This document shows, piece after piece, positions 41,675-50,401 of a DNA stretch of 64,000 bases. Source of the stretch: an uncultured Oscillospiraceae bacterium (GTDB taxonomy: Bacteria > Bacillota > Clostridia > Oscillospirales > Oscillospiraceae); contig CAKTVG010000002.1 in NCBI GenBank assembly GCA_934622035.1, forward strand, positions 62,001 to 126,000, written 5' to 3'. Positions within the stretch are counted from its first letter, which is position 1, and each line of letters opens with the position of its first letter. Both the position numbers and the translations under genes were made by a program. Under the pieces are notes generated by a model that was given only the letters and a program-made list of their open reading frames with translations, did no database searches and was not told the DNA's origin.

Positions 41675-42751
41675 ATGAAACTCAGTAAACTTATCGCAGC
41701 GATCCTTTGCCTTGCAATGATTTGCACGCTCTTTGCCGCCTGCAGCGGCGAAACCAAGCCCAGCGAAAGCACCAATGAACCGAAGACCTCCGAAAGCCTG
41801 GGCGGCGACGCCGTCTCCGAAGCCGTGGGCAAGCTGGACGGCACCGGCATGAAGATCGGCCTGTCCCAGCAGCACCTGACCAACGACTTCAACCGAGGCA
41901 TTCTGGCCGGTGCAACGGCCATGGCCAAGGAGCTCGGCGCCGAGCTCATCACCGCCAACGCCCAGGGCGACTCCAACAAGCAGGTTTCCGACATGGAAAA
42001 CTTCCTGACGATGGGCGTTGACGCCGTCATCATCGGCGGCGGTGAAGCACCGGCCTTCACCGAAGTCATCAAGAAGATGAACGACGCGAACATCCCCATC
42101 ATCACCATCGACATGAGCAGAAGCGCCACCACCGACTGCAACCTGACCTCCGACAACTTCAACGCAGGCGAACAGCTCGCGCTCTACGTTGCCAACAAGC
42201 TTGGCGGCGTCGGCAATATCCTGCTCCTTGACACCCCGGGCTGGCACTCCATCGAGGTCCGTGTCCGCATGCTCGAGGAAGTCACCTCCGACTATCCCGA
42301 CCTCAACATCGTTCAGACCATCTCCATCGGCACGCAGGACGCCGTCAACAACTATGCAAAAGAAGTGAAGGCCTACCTCCAGGGCAACCCCGACATCCAG
42401 TGCATCTATGCCGACTGGGGTCTGGCCGCCGTCGGCGCCTCCCAGGCACTGCGTGAAATGGGCCTGACCGACAAGATCTTCGTCGTCACCATCGACGCCG
42501 ACCAGGTCGTCATGGACGAAATGATGAAGGACGACTCCCCGCTGACCGCCGTGATCGGCCAGTATCCCGCAAAGATGGGCTCCGGCGCAGTGGAAAACGC
42601 CATCAAGGCCGCGCAGGGGCAGGAGATCCCCGGCGAGATCTACATTCCCATCATTCTCATTGAAAAGTCGGATCCCTATGCCTGGTTCTCCAGCCCGGAG
42701 ATCATGCTGCCGCAGGAGGCATGGGATGCGCTTTACGGCGAGGCGAACTGA
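41675..42751 (+). CDS. Sugar ABC importer substrate-binding lipoprotein (RbsB-like)
   Basis: The 358-residue lipoprotein has the signal LSKLIAAILCLAMICTLFAAC (lipobox FAAC) and a low-complexity Ser/Thr/Glu linker, then a periplasmic-binding-protein type 1 fold: MKIGLSQQHLTNDFNRGIL, VDAVIIGGGEAPAF, IPIITIDMSRS, SDNFNAGEQLALYVAN, VTIDADQVVMDEM. It would capture the substrate for the importer encoded just upstream. AGAGGAG precedes the ATG, 39 nt after the cupin gene. A long palindromic terminator follows. Confidence 0.93.
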   Translation: MKLSKLIAAILCLAMICTLFAACSGETKPSESTNEPKTSESLGGDAVSEAVGKLDGTGMKIGLSQQHLTNDFNRGILAGATAMAKELGAELITANAQGDSNKQVSDMENFLTMGVDAVIIGGGEAPAFTEVIKKMNDANIPIITIDMSRSATTDCNLTSDNFNAGEQLALYVANKLGGVGNILLLDTPGWHSIEVRVRMLEEVTSDYPDLNIVQTISIGTQDAVNNYAKEVKAYLQGNPDIQCIYADWGLAAVGASQALREMGLTDKIFVVTIDADQVVMDEMMKDDSPLTAVIGQYPAKMGSGAVENAIKAAQGQEIPGEIYIPIILIEKSDPYAWFSSPEIMLPQEAWDALYGEAN

Positions 42752-42869
42752 TTGCGCCGCTCCGTGTAACTCTCCCGGTTTCCCCGTGCAAAGCATGGGG
42801 CAGCCAAACCAAACGGGCATGTTCAGTTCATTCTTTCCTCACTGCAAGTTCTCTGCTTGAAATGCCCAA

Positions 42870-42906
42870 AAACTCCCATGTGCCCGCGGGCACATGGGAG
42901 TTTGTT
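42870..42906 (+). terminator. Palindromic terminator of the rightward carbohydrate arm
   Basis: A perfect 34-bp palindrome (42870-42903) centred on CCCGCGGG is followed by GTTCTT. It separates the binding-protein gene from the GntR gene. Confidence 0.78.
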
Positions 42907-42943
42907 CTTACCATACATTGTCCATATTTTAAGACAAAGATAC

Positions 42944-42972
42944 TTGCAATTCAGTCTCTTATACGTTATAAT
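42944..42972 (+). promoter_or_regulatory. Promoter of the GntR gene
   Basis: TTGCAA (42944-42949), 17-bp spacer, TATAAT (42967-42972), 31 nt before the start codon. Confidence 0.8.
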
Positions 42973-43003
42973 GAATGCAGCCATCCTGATTTGGAGGGAT
43001 TCC

Positions 43004-43732
43004 ATGAAATCTTTGGATCGAAATTCTCCGGTACCGCTGTATTACCAGCTTTATACCATCCTTCTGGAGCAGATTCAGTCTCAGGAGCTGAAGCCCGGCG
43101 ACCTTCTGCCGACGGAGCTTGCGCTCGTGGAGGAATATAATATCAGCCGTTCCACGGCGCGGCAGGCGATTATGGATCTGGTGCGTAACGGCTACGTCGT
43201 GCGCGAAAAGTCCAAGGGCAGCTTTGTGCAGGATCATTCGCACAATGTGCAGTACAGCGGCCGCCTGAAGGGCTTTTCCGGCATTTCCCGTGAGCAGGGC
43301 ATCATCGAGCTGACGACGAAGGTGCTTGAATGTGCCGCCGTCGTGCCGCCGAAGATCGTGCAGGAGGCGCTGCTACTGGAGGAAAACGAAAAGGCGTTCT
43401 ACCTCAAGCGGATTCGAAGCATTCGCGGCGTGCCGAACACCTATGTTGAGGACTGGATTCCCTACCGCATCTGCGAGGGAATCGAGAAAATCGATTTTAC
43501 GGATCTCTCGCTGTATGATATTCTCGAAAAGCGCTACGGCATCCTGCCGAACAACGCCATTCGTTCCTTTGAGAGCTGCTACGCCGACAGCGAGGAGCAG
43601 ATCAAGGAGCTGCACGTGCGCAAGAACACGCCGCTGCTGCGCTGCACCAGCCACGTCTTTGACGCGCAGGGCAAGCCGCTGGAATACTTCGTTTCTCTGA
43701 CGAACGGCAAGTTCACCGTGCGCGAAAGCTGA
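43004..43732 (+). CDS. GntR/HutC family transcriptional regulator with UTRA domain
   Basis: The 242-residue regulator has an N-terminal winged helix (PLYYQLYTILLEQIQSQEL, LPTELALVEEYNISRSTARQAI) and a C-terminal UTRA effector domain (FYLKRIRSIRGVPNTYVEDWI, SYADSEEQ-like strand and the ending GKPLEYFVSLTNGKFTV). HutC-type members bind TGT/ACA-flanked dyads and are released by sugar phosphates. It is the best candidate for binding the TGTYCGWACA sites of the adjacent locus. GGAGGG precedes the ATG at 43004, and it has its own promoter. Confidence 0.9.
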   Translation: MKSLDRNSPVPLYYQLYTILLEQIQSQELKPGDLLPTELALVEEYNISRSTARQAIMDLVRNGYVVREKSKGSFVQDHSHNVQYSGRLKGFSGISREQGIIELTTKVLECAAVVPPKIVQEALLLEENEKAFYLKRIRSIRGVPNTYVEDWIPYRICEGIEKIDFTDLSLYDILEKRYGILPNNAIRSFESCYADSEEQIKELHVRKNTPLLRCTSHVFDAQGKPLEYFVSLTNGKFTVRES

Positions 43733-43735
43733 TAT

Positions 43736-43775
43736 AAGCAGGCGGCTCTCGAAAGAGAGCCGCCTGCTTTGTTTT
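43736..43775. terminator. Bidirectional terminator between gntR and the ABC ATPase gene
   Basis: A perfect 15-bp stem AAGCAGGCGGCTCTC / GAGAGCCGCCTGCTT with a GAAA loop lies between two convergent stop codons; T-runs occur on both sides. Confidence 0.88.
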
Positions 43776-43781
43776 CTATTC

Positions 43782-45416
43782 TCAGAATTTCAGGCTGCCG
43801 AGGCAGATGCACCTGCCGCTTCTGCGGTCAAAGAGCATGATATCGTCGCCGGAGACGCTGACCGGCACCTCTGTGCCAATGGTGAACAGGGAGCTGCCGA
43901 AGATCACGCCCGTCAGGAGGAAATCGCCGACGCGAACCTTGATGGTCGATTCCATGCCGGTGGGCATGGCGCCATAGATCTCGCCATGCAGTGCGTTCTT
44001 GTCACTGATGTCCAGGAATTCCGGACGGATGCCCAGGACAAAATCACCGTTTTCCAGCTCCGGTGCATCGGCCAGGGAGTCGTCCTCCTCATTGACCTTG
44101 GCGATGTGATAGCGGAAGACCTCGTCCTTGTTGCCCTTTTCCACATGGCCCTTCTCCCCGGCCTTGCGCTTCTTTTCCTCAAGCTGAGCGGCCTCGTCGG
44201 CGTCGCGCTTCCGGAACCAGTCGGCCAGAAGAGTGGCCTCCTTCGGGGTGAAGACGGCCTGTCTGCCGTTCAGCAGGGACAGGGCGATGCTGCCGTCGGC
44301 CGCCTGCGTGCCGCGGGCCTCGATAAAGTTGATGGAGGGGTTGCCGACGAAGTCCGCGACGAAGAGGTTGGCGGGCTTGTGGTAGACCTCCAGCGGCGCG
44401 GCATACTGCTGCAAAACGCCGTTGTTGATGAGGCAAATGCGCGTGGCGAGCGTCATGGCCTCCATCTGGTCGTGCGTGACGTAGACGAAGGTGGAGCCGG
44501 TCTCCACGTGCAGGCGCTGCAATTCATAGCGCATTTCCAGACGCAGCTTGGCGTCCAGATTGGACAGCGGCTCATCCATGAAGAGCACCGTCGGCTCCGG
44601 GGCGAGCGTTCTGGCAATGGCGACGCGCTGCTGCTGGCCGCCGGACAGCTCCGCGGGGTAGCGGTCCATGAACATGCCGATCTTGACGATGCGGCTGACG
44701 CGGCGGACGGTCAGGTCGATTTCTTCCTTTGTGAGCTTGCGCGTCTGCATGACAGGCTTGCCGTCCTTGCAGTAGCGGTATTCCTCGTCGAGCGTGCAGC
44801 CCGCAGCCTCGGCGGCCTTGCGGCCCGCTGCGGCCTTCGCCTTCAGCGCGGCGATGTCGGGAGAGAGATCGTTGCCCTTTTCGGGATGATAATTCAGCAG
44901 GCGCTTGGCCGTGTACTGCGAAAGCGTAAAGGCGTCGATCAGCTTCAAAACAGCCTTCTTTTCGTCGAGCTTGCCGCTTCTGTCGCGGCAATCCTCGATG
45001 ACCTTGACGGCCTCGGCGGGGTTGGCAAGAATCTGCGCCAGGCGGGCCGCGTTCTTCGCCTCGAAGTCGATGCGCGCCATCGGCTCTTTGATGTTGGAAA
45101 GGCCGAAGGAGATGTTGTCGTAGACGGTCATGTTGGGCCACAGCGCATAGTTCTGGAACAGGAAGCCGACCTTGCGCTTGTTGGCCGGGACATTGATGCC
45201 CATGTCGCTGTCAAAGACGACCTTGTTGCCGATGGTGATACGGCCGCTGGTCGGCGTTTCCAGGCCGGCGATCATGCGCAGCGTGGTCGTTTTGCCGCAA
45301 CCGGAGGGGCCGAGGAGGGTGACGAAGGCGTTGTCCTCAATGACAAGGTTGAGATCCTCCACCGCGTAGAATTTTCCCCAACGCTTGGTGATATGCTCCA
45401 ATTTGATTTCAGGCAT
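43782..45416 (-). CDS. ABC importer ATPase (FbpC/PotA/AfuC type) with a large insertion
   Basis: The 544-residue protein is a carbohydrate/iron-type importer ATPase: Walker A GPSGCGKTT near residue 36, Q-loop FQNYALWPNMTV (Gln88), signature LSGGQQQRVAIART near 257, Walker B VLFMDEPLSNLDAKLR, and switch HDQMEAM. The Q-loop to signature distance is about 170 residues against roughly 55 in relatives: an extra charged helical segment fills about 110-235. A second Lys/Glu-rich insertion occurs in the TOBE region (about 405-440). It is the last gene of the unit, 3 nt after the permease. Confidence 0.9.
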   Translation of the reverse strand: MPEIKLEHITKRWGKFYAVEDLNLVIEDNAFVTLLGPSGCGKTTTLRMIAGLETPTSGRITIGNKVVFDSDMGINVPANKRKVGFLFQNYALWPNMTVYDNISFGLSNIKEPMARIDFEAKNAARLAQILANPAEAVKVIEDCRDRSGKLDEKKAVLKLIDAFTLSQYTAKRLLNYHPEKGNDLSPDIAALKAKAAAGRKAAEAAGCTLDEEYRYCKDGKPVMQTRKLTKEEIDLTVRRVSRIVKIGMFMDRYPAELSGGQQQRVAIARTLAPEPTVLFMDEPLSNLDAKLRLEMRYELQRLHVETGSTFVYVTHDQMEAMTLATRICLINNGVLQQYAAPLEVYHKPANLFVADFVGNPSINFIEARGTQAADGSIALSLLNGRQAVFTPKEATLLADWFRKRDADEAAQLEEKKRKAGEKGHVEKGNKDEVFRYHIAKVNEEDDSLADAPELENGDFVLGIRPEFLDISDKNALHGEIYGAMPTGMESTIKVRVGDFLLTGVIFGSSLFTIGTEVPVSVSGDDIMLFDRRSGRCICLGSLKF

Positions 45417-45419
45417 GGT

Positions 45420-47249
45420 TTATCCTCCTATTCCTTTATCGAGGCTGGCGCCCGTGACTTTGTTGACAATGGTGTTGCAGACGAGAATGGTAACGATCAG
45501 AATCAGGTTGATGCCGCTGGAGAAAGCATACAGGCCCATTTCGTCGAAGTAGTCCAGCGTGGTGGACAGGATGAAGCCCTGCACGCACAGCAGCATGAAC
45601 AGCGACAGCTCACGCAGGCAGGTCATAAACGGCAGCAGATAGCCGCTGATGATCGAGGACTTCTGAATCGGGATGATGATGCGCGTCATGCGCTTGAACC
45701 ACGGGATGTCCTGAATGATCGCCGCCTCCTCGATCTCGCCGGAGAGCTGTAGCATGGAGTTCAGGGAGCTTCGGCTGGCGAAGGGGATGTACTTGATCGT
45801 ACCGGCGATGATCAGCAGGGTGTAGGTGTTGAAGAGGTTGATCTTCTCCGTGGAGAACAGAACGAACAGCGCCGCGCCGACGGCGATGGACGGCATCAGA
45901 TAGGGCAGGAATGCCACGGAGTTGACGTAGTTTGCCCATTTGCTGCGGCGGTTTTTGGAAACGGCGTAGCCGATCATGGTGCCGATGGTGCCGGCAATGA
46001 GCGCGCAGCAGACGCTGACGAGCATCGTGCCGCCGAAGGCGCGCCAGATGGTTTCGTTGTACAAGATGCCCTTCTGGCCGTACATGCCGTTTTCAGTGAC
46101 GTTCTCGGCCGTGATCCACCATTTTGTCGTCAGATTGGAGACGTCGCCGGTGTAGAGGAAGGAGTAGTCGCCGGGGTTCGGCAGGAAGGTCTCAAAGGCA
46201 AAGGAGACGATCGGGAAGATACTCGTGAAGAAGGTCACGACCACGAGGATCAGCGCAATGACATACCTGCCGGCCTTGCCGAGGCTGATTTTGGAAATCT
46301 GGCCGGACTTGCCGGAGACGGTTGTATAGTTCTTGCGGCTGTGCAGCGAAAGCTGATTGAGCAGCATGATCGCCACACCGAAGACCATCATGATAATGGC
46401 CAGAATGCCGGTCTCGCCGGTGTACTTGGCGTTGATGGAGACGTATTTCGTTGACAGGGTCGCAAGATTCAGATAATGCGGCACGGGATAGGAGCCCATA
46501 GCCGAGCCGAAGACCAGAAGAATCGTCGAGAGGATCGCGGGCTTGACCATCGGGAGCGTCACGCGGAACATGGTCTTCCAGCGCGGCGTGTCAAGAATGG
46601 TGGCCGCCTCCTCCAGGTTGGCGTCCATGTTGCGGAAAATGCCGCCGATGAGGATATAGGCAAAGGGTGCATAGTGTAGGCCCAGAACGATCAGGCTGGG
46701 GAACAGGCCCTGGCACCACCACTTCGGCATGGTCACGCCGAACAGCGAGGCAAGCAGGCCGTTGGACGTGCCGGTGACGGCGTTGGAGTTGAACAGGCGC
46801 TGCCAGACGACGGCAAGCGTCCACTGCGGCATGATGTAGGGGAAAATGAAGATGGAGCTCAGGTATTTCCGCCATGCCAGATTGGTGCGGGTAATCAGAA
46901 AGGCAAAGATGCCGCCGAAAAGAATGGACACCAGACAGGTGCCGACCGCCAGAAGGACGGTGTTCAGCAGCGGCGTCCAGAGGTTGGTCTTTGCCATCTT
47001 GCTGGTGAAAAGATCGATGTAGTTGACGAGGGTGTAGCCCTCGGACTTGCCGGTCAGATAGGCGTCGATGGTACCGGGGTGGATTTTAAAGGTGTCTTCC
47101 ACGATGGCGACGATCGGCGCGATGGTCGTGAAGCTCAGCACGATGCCCAGCAGAAGCAGGATCACGTTGTACGGCTTGGAGAAATAGGTCTTCAGCCGGT
47201 TCCAGAAGATCGTTGCCTTGCTGGCGTGCAGCGGTGTGGTTTGATTCAT
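45420..47249 (-). CDS. Fused ABC importer permease (FbpB/AfuB type)
   Basis: The 609-residue protein carries two BPD_transp_1 permease domains in tandem with about 12 transmembrane helices. The EAA-type coupling loops are EEAATILDTPRWKTMFRVTLPMVKPAI near residue 230 and EEAAIIQDIPWFKRMTRIIIP near residue 510. Fused permeases of this size are typical of ferric iron (FbpB/SfuB) and sugar-phosphate (AfuB) importers. The start at 47249 follows AAAGGAGCG. An unusually long 520-bp region separates it from the binding-protein gene, and a hairpin there may lower its expression. Confidence 0.9.
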   Translation of the reverse strand: MNQTTPLHASKATIFWNRLKTYFSKPYNVILLLLGIVLSFTTIAPIVAIVEDTFKIHPGTIDAYLTGKSEGYTLVNYIDLFTSKMAKTNLWTPLLNTVLLAVGTCLVSILFGGIFAFLITRTNLAWRKYLSSIFIFPYIMPQWTLAVVWQRLFNSNAVTGTSNGLLASLFGVTMPKWWCQGLFPSLIVLGLHYAPFAYILIGGIFRNMDANLEEAATILDTPRWKTMFRVTLPMVKPAILSTILLVFGSAMGSYPVPHYLNLATLSTKYVSINAKYTGETGILAIIMMVFGVAIMLLNQLSLHSRKNYTTVSGKSGQISKISLGKAGRYVIALILVVVTFFTSIFPIVSFAFETFLPNPGDYSFLYTGDVSNLTTKWWITAENVTENGMYGQKGILYNETIWRAFGGTMLVSVCCALIAGTIGTMIGYAVSKNRRSKWANYVNSVAFLPYLMPSIAVGAALFVLFSTEKINLFNTYTLLIIAGTIKYIPFASRSSLNSMLQLSGEIEEAAIIQDIPWFKRMTRIIIPIQKSSIISGYLLPFMTCLRELSLFMLLCVQGFILSTTLDYFDEMGLYAFSSGINLILIVTILVCNTIVNKVTGASLDKGIGG

Positions 47250-47769
47250 GGCACGCTCCTTTTTCGGTTGGATGCGCCGTGGAAAGCTGCGCACGAACGG
47301 GCTGGCACAGTCCGTCCCTGCGCAGATCTCCGCGGCAGGTGGAGAAACTGGGAAAGAAAGCGCCCTTGGACACGGCGGGAAATGCGCTGGTCCAAGGGCG
47401 CCATAGGTCGTATTATTCAGCGCCCTTTCATCGGAAACATCCCAAACGGGTTACAAATACCGGCAATCCGTTCTCAGAGGTTCCCAAACAGGGGGAAGCC
47501 TGAAAGGAATCTGCAAGGACTTATTCAGAGCTTCCAAAGTAGGGAGACTCTGAAGTGATCGACAAGCACTGGCGGCGAGAGATTTTGTGTTCAGGCAAGG
47601 TCTGGGAAATGGAGGAATACTTTGTGTACGCGCAAGGGGTATGCCGCATCCGTAGGGCAGCAGAGCTGCCGACGGCTGCGCAATATTTCCCATTTTCCGG
47701 ACCGAAGCATGGGCGCAAAAGCTCCGGCGCTCAGGCGCAGGCGATTGGTTCAGAGTTTCCCAAACCAAA
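47250..47769 (-). other. Long operon-internal untranslated region with short repeats
   Basis: No supported gene. On the minus strand it holds three copies of TTTGGGAAnCTCTGA (47764-47750; 47538-47525 with one base missing; 47488-47474), an inverted fragment next to the middle copy, and a hairpin near the permease gene. Such a segment between a binding-protein gene and its permease could adjust the ratio of the products or regulate the permease. Confidence 0.5.
47354..47401 (-). terminator. Terminator/attenuator-like hairpin before the fused permease gene
   Basis: A perfect 12-bp stem GCGCCCTTGGAC / GTCCAAGGGCGC with an 18-nt loop is followed on the minus strand by TTTCTTT, about 105 nt before the permease start. 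Confidence 0.6.
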
Positions 47770-49176
47770 TCAGCCGGCGCTGTACTTGGTCAGCATTTCG
47801 ATCCAGCTGCCGACGGTGAAGGCGACGGATGCGCAGTATTCCGGATCTTCCAGAACCAGCTCGCCGTTGGTGGTCCACCAGTCATAGCCGCGGTCGTTCT
47901 TCGCTGCGAATTCCACGGTCGTGCCGTCCTCGGCCATACCGCCGATGGAGTGATGGAACTTCTCCTCGGTCTCGGTGGCGACGGTCGGGTTGGAGGAATA
48001 GCCGCCCATGTCCTTGCCCCATGCGGAGAAGCCGTCAGCGGTGCAGGTCATGTAGGCGATGAAGGCGCAGGCAGTCCAGGGCAGCGGGCTGTTGTCGGTG
48101 ACGAAGAGGTAATGGCAGTAGCCATAGCCGCCGATGCCCTTGTAGCCGTCCTCATAAGCGGCAACCTTGATGTTGTTGACGGAGACGGAGCTGGACTCCT
48201 CAACGGAGCGGAGCTTGGAGTAAACCAGCAGGCCGAACTGATCGGTCGCGGAGGCATCGACGAGGGTGTTGCAGATGGGGCCGTCGTCGGTCTGGGCATT
48301 GTAGCTTTCCACCCAGAGCTTGATCCATGCCAGAGCGTAAGCGCCGTCAGCGCCCAGGCCCAGGTCGGCAGCCTCGGACTGCATTGCGGTGATGGTGGGC
48401 TGGAAGTAGCTCTGCTCGTCGGCGGGCAGCGCCTCATAGGCTTCCTTCAGCCATGCGGCGTAGTCGTCGCGGGTCAGCATGTACAGGAAGTTCTTGCCGA
48501 CGATTTCGGAGTCGATGTCCATGAACAGGCCATGCTCGCCCTCAGCGACGAAGTCCCAGCAGTTGTCATAGGTCTTCGAGCCGGTGGAGTTGTACATGAA
48601 GACCTTGTTCAGGGTCTGAAGCGGCAGGAAGCCGGTGTAAGCGTCAGCGGTGGTGTTGTTGGCGTCCGCCCAATCCTTCGGGATGAAGGTGTCGAGGATG
48701 CCGGTCTGGTACATCTTGCTTTCGATCTGGTTGCCGTCCTGGATCAGGGTCATGGCGAAGGTGCCGGTCTCCTTGAGGGAGTCAGCGGTCAGCTGATCGA
48801 AAATTTTGTTGTTCTTGGGCTGCTGCCACTCGAATTCCATGGTATAATTAGGATCGATGGTCTGCAGATACTCGATGAAGAGGGGCAGAGCGCTCTTGCC
48901 GCGGCTGGAGTTGCCGACGCCGTAGAACATCTTGCCGTTGGATTCTTCGATGGCCTTCTTGGCCAGCTCTTCCAGGGTCATGCCCTCGGCTTCCTTGATG
49001 ATCTTCTGCGTAGCGGTGAGGTTCTCCTCGGGTTCTTCATTCTTGGATTCGCTCGGGGTATCGTTGCCGGAAGTGGCCGGAGTGTCCTGAGACGGCGTGG
49101 GGTTATCCTGCTTTGCGCAGGCGCCCAGAGCCAGAATCATGCAGACGGCCAGAAGCAGTGCGAGAATTCTTTTCAT
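47770..49176 (-). CDS. ABC importer substrate-binding lipoprotein
   Basis: The 468-residue lipoprotein has signal MKRILALLLAVCMILALGAC (lipobox ALGAC), a Ser/Asp/Glu/Pro-rich linker to about residue 50, then an extracellular solute-binding fold (type 2): AIEESNGKMFYGVGNSSRGK, GTFAMTLIQDGNQ, TYDNCWDFVAEGEHGLFMD and a C-terminal WWTTNGELVLEDPEY. It is larger than the iron-binding FbpA class. AGGAGGACATTGAA precedes the ATG at 49176. It is the first gene of the importer operon and diverges from the sensor unit. Confidence 0.87.
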   Translation of the reverse strand: MKRILALLLAVCMILALGACAKQDNPTPSQDTPATSGNDTPSESKNEEPEENLTATQKIIKEAEGMTLEELAKKAIEESNGKMFYGVGNSSRGKSALPLFIEYLQTIDPNYTMEFEWQQPKNNKIFDQLTADSLKETGTFAMTLIQDGNQIESKMYQTGILDTFIPKDWADANNTTADAYTGFLPLQTLNKVFMYNSTGSKTYDNCWDFVAEGEHGLFMDIDSEIVGKNFLYMLTRDDYAAWLKEAYEALPADEQSYFQPTITAMQSEAADLGLGADGAYALAWIKLWVESYNAQTDDGPICNTLVDASATDQFGLLVYSKLRSVEESSSVSVNNIKVAAYEDGYKGIGGYGYCHYLFVTDNSPLPWTACAFIAYMTCTADGFSAWGKDMGGYSSNPTVATETEEKFHHSIGGMAEDGTTVEFAAKNDRGYDWWTTNGELVLEDPEYCASVAFTVGSWIEMLTKYSAG

Positions 49177-49333
49177 TTCAATGTCCTCCTGTTCAATTTG
49201 GCTGGGAGAGATCCCAACCTTTGTTTTCATTTTAACGTCGGAGGCGCGGCTTGAACAGTAGACAAATCTGCGTTCTTTTGTGGAATCCTGAGATTCTTGT
49301 GCGATATGGATGAAAACCAAAAAGAATCCATGC

Positions 49334-49339
49334 TATAAT
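49334..49339 (+). promoter_or_regulatory. Candidate -10 box of the sensor unit with adjoining dyad
   Basis: TATAAT lies 33 nt before the start codon. No good -35 is seen; instead ATGGAT (49306-49311) and ATCCAT (49326-49331) form an inverted pair just upstream, as might fit an activator site. Confidence 0.45.
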
Positions 49340-49372
49340 TGGATAAAATGCAAACACCGAAAGGAGCCACCC

Positions 49373-50401
49373 ATGAAAACACGAGGTTTCCTCCGTCTGG
49401 CAGCGGCGCTGGCGGCGCTGTGCCTGCTGGCGGGCTGCGCCTCCCGCAGCAGCGGCAGCGAGGATTTTGCGCCCTCCGGCGAGGAGCGGCTGGTCGTTTA
49501 TACTTCGCATAAAGAGGAGGTCTGGCGGCCCATCGTGCGCGAATTTGAGGAGCGCACCGGCATCTGGGTGGACGTGGTCACCGGCGGCTCGAACGAGCTG
49601 CTCGAGCGCATCTCCTGGGAGGCCGAGGCCCCCGCGGCAGACGTGATGTTCGGCGGCGGCGTGGAGAGCCTGGAATCCTACAGCGCGTATTTTGCCCCCT
49701 ACGTCTGCAGGGACGCAGACAAAATCGAGCCGCAGTACCGCTCCGAGAGCGGGCTATGGACGCCGTTTTCCGCGCTGCCCGTCGTGCTGGTGTACAATCC
49801 GAAGCTTGTCACGAACCTGTCCGGCTGGGAGGATCTTTTGCAGATACAGTTTCACGGCAGGATCGCCTTCGCCGATCCCGAAATTTCCGCCTCCTGCTAC
49901 ACCGGCCTTCTGACCATGCTCTGCGCCCTCGACGCGCCGCAGGAGACGACGCTGCGCAGCTTTGCGCAAAATCTGAACGGGCGGCTGCTGTCCGGCTCCG
50001 GCGACATCCTCGATTCCGTCGCAAACGGTACGGACTGGGTTGGCGTCACGCTGGAGGAAACGGCGCAAAAGCGCATCGCCGCCGGAGAAAACCTGCGCAT
50101 GGTCTATCCCGTCGAGGGGACGAGCGCCGTCCCGGACGGCTGCGCCGTCATCCGCGGCGCGCAGCACGAGGAAAACGCGAAGCACTTTGTGGACTTTGTC
50201 GTCAGTCTCGACGTGCAGGAGCTTTTGCAGGGCGATGCGTTCTGCCGCCGCAGCGTACGCAGCGACGTCGAGCCGTCGGCCAGCCTGCCCCGGCTGGAAA
50301 AGCTTGCGCTGGTGGAGTATAATGTGCAGTGGGCCAGCGAGGAGCGCCAGACGCTTCTCAACAGCTTCCGCGCCTATCTGAACGGAGATGAGACGCCATG
50401 A
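49373..50401 (+). CDS. Sensor-associated solute-binding lipoprotein (FbpA/HptA-like)
   Basis: The 342-residue lipoprotein (signal ALAALCLLAGC, Cys22) has an iron(III)/sugar-phosphate type binding fold: RLVVYTSHKEEVWRPIVREFEERTGI, APAADVMFGGGVESLE, FSALPVVLVYNPKLV, GRIAFADPEISAS, MVYPVEGTSAVPDGCAV. It is encoded 4 bp overlapping a YesM-type kinase, so it probably presents ligand to that sensor rather than serving transport, as HptA does for HptS. AAGGAGCC precedes the ATG. Confidence 0.86.
   Translation: MKTRGFLRLAAALAALCLLAGCASRSSGSEDFAPSGEERLVVYTSHKEEVWRPIVREFEERTGIWVDVVTGGSNELLERISWEAEAPAADVMFGGGVESLESYSAYFAPYVCRDADKIEPQYRSESGLWTPFSALPVVLVYNPKLVTNLSGWEDLLQIQFHGRIAFADPEISASCYTGLLTMLCALDAPQETTLRSFAQNLNGRLLSGSGDILDSVANGTDWVGVTLEETAQKRIAAGENLRMVYPVEGTSAVPDGCAVIRGAQHEENAKHFVDFVVSLDVQELLQGDAFCRRSVRSDVEPSASLPRLEKLALVEYNVQWASEERQTLLNSFRAYLNGDETP

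Noticed and set aside
42783..42802. CCCCGTGC/GCATGGGG hairpin after the binding-protein gene as the operon terminator
   Set aside because: It has no T-run; the 34-bp palindrome at 42870-42903 with a following T-rich stretch is the better terminator.
43986..45752. A 588-codon plus-strand frame opposite the importer ATPase
   Set aside because: Antisense shadow; the minus-strand gene carries all ABC motifs.
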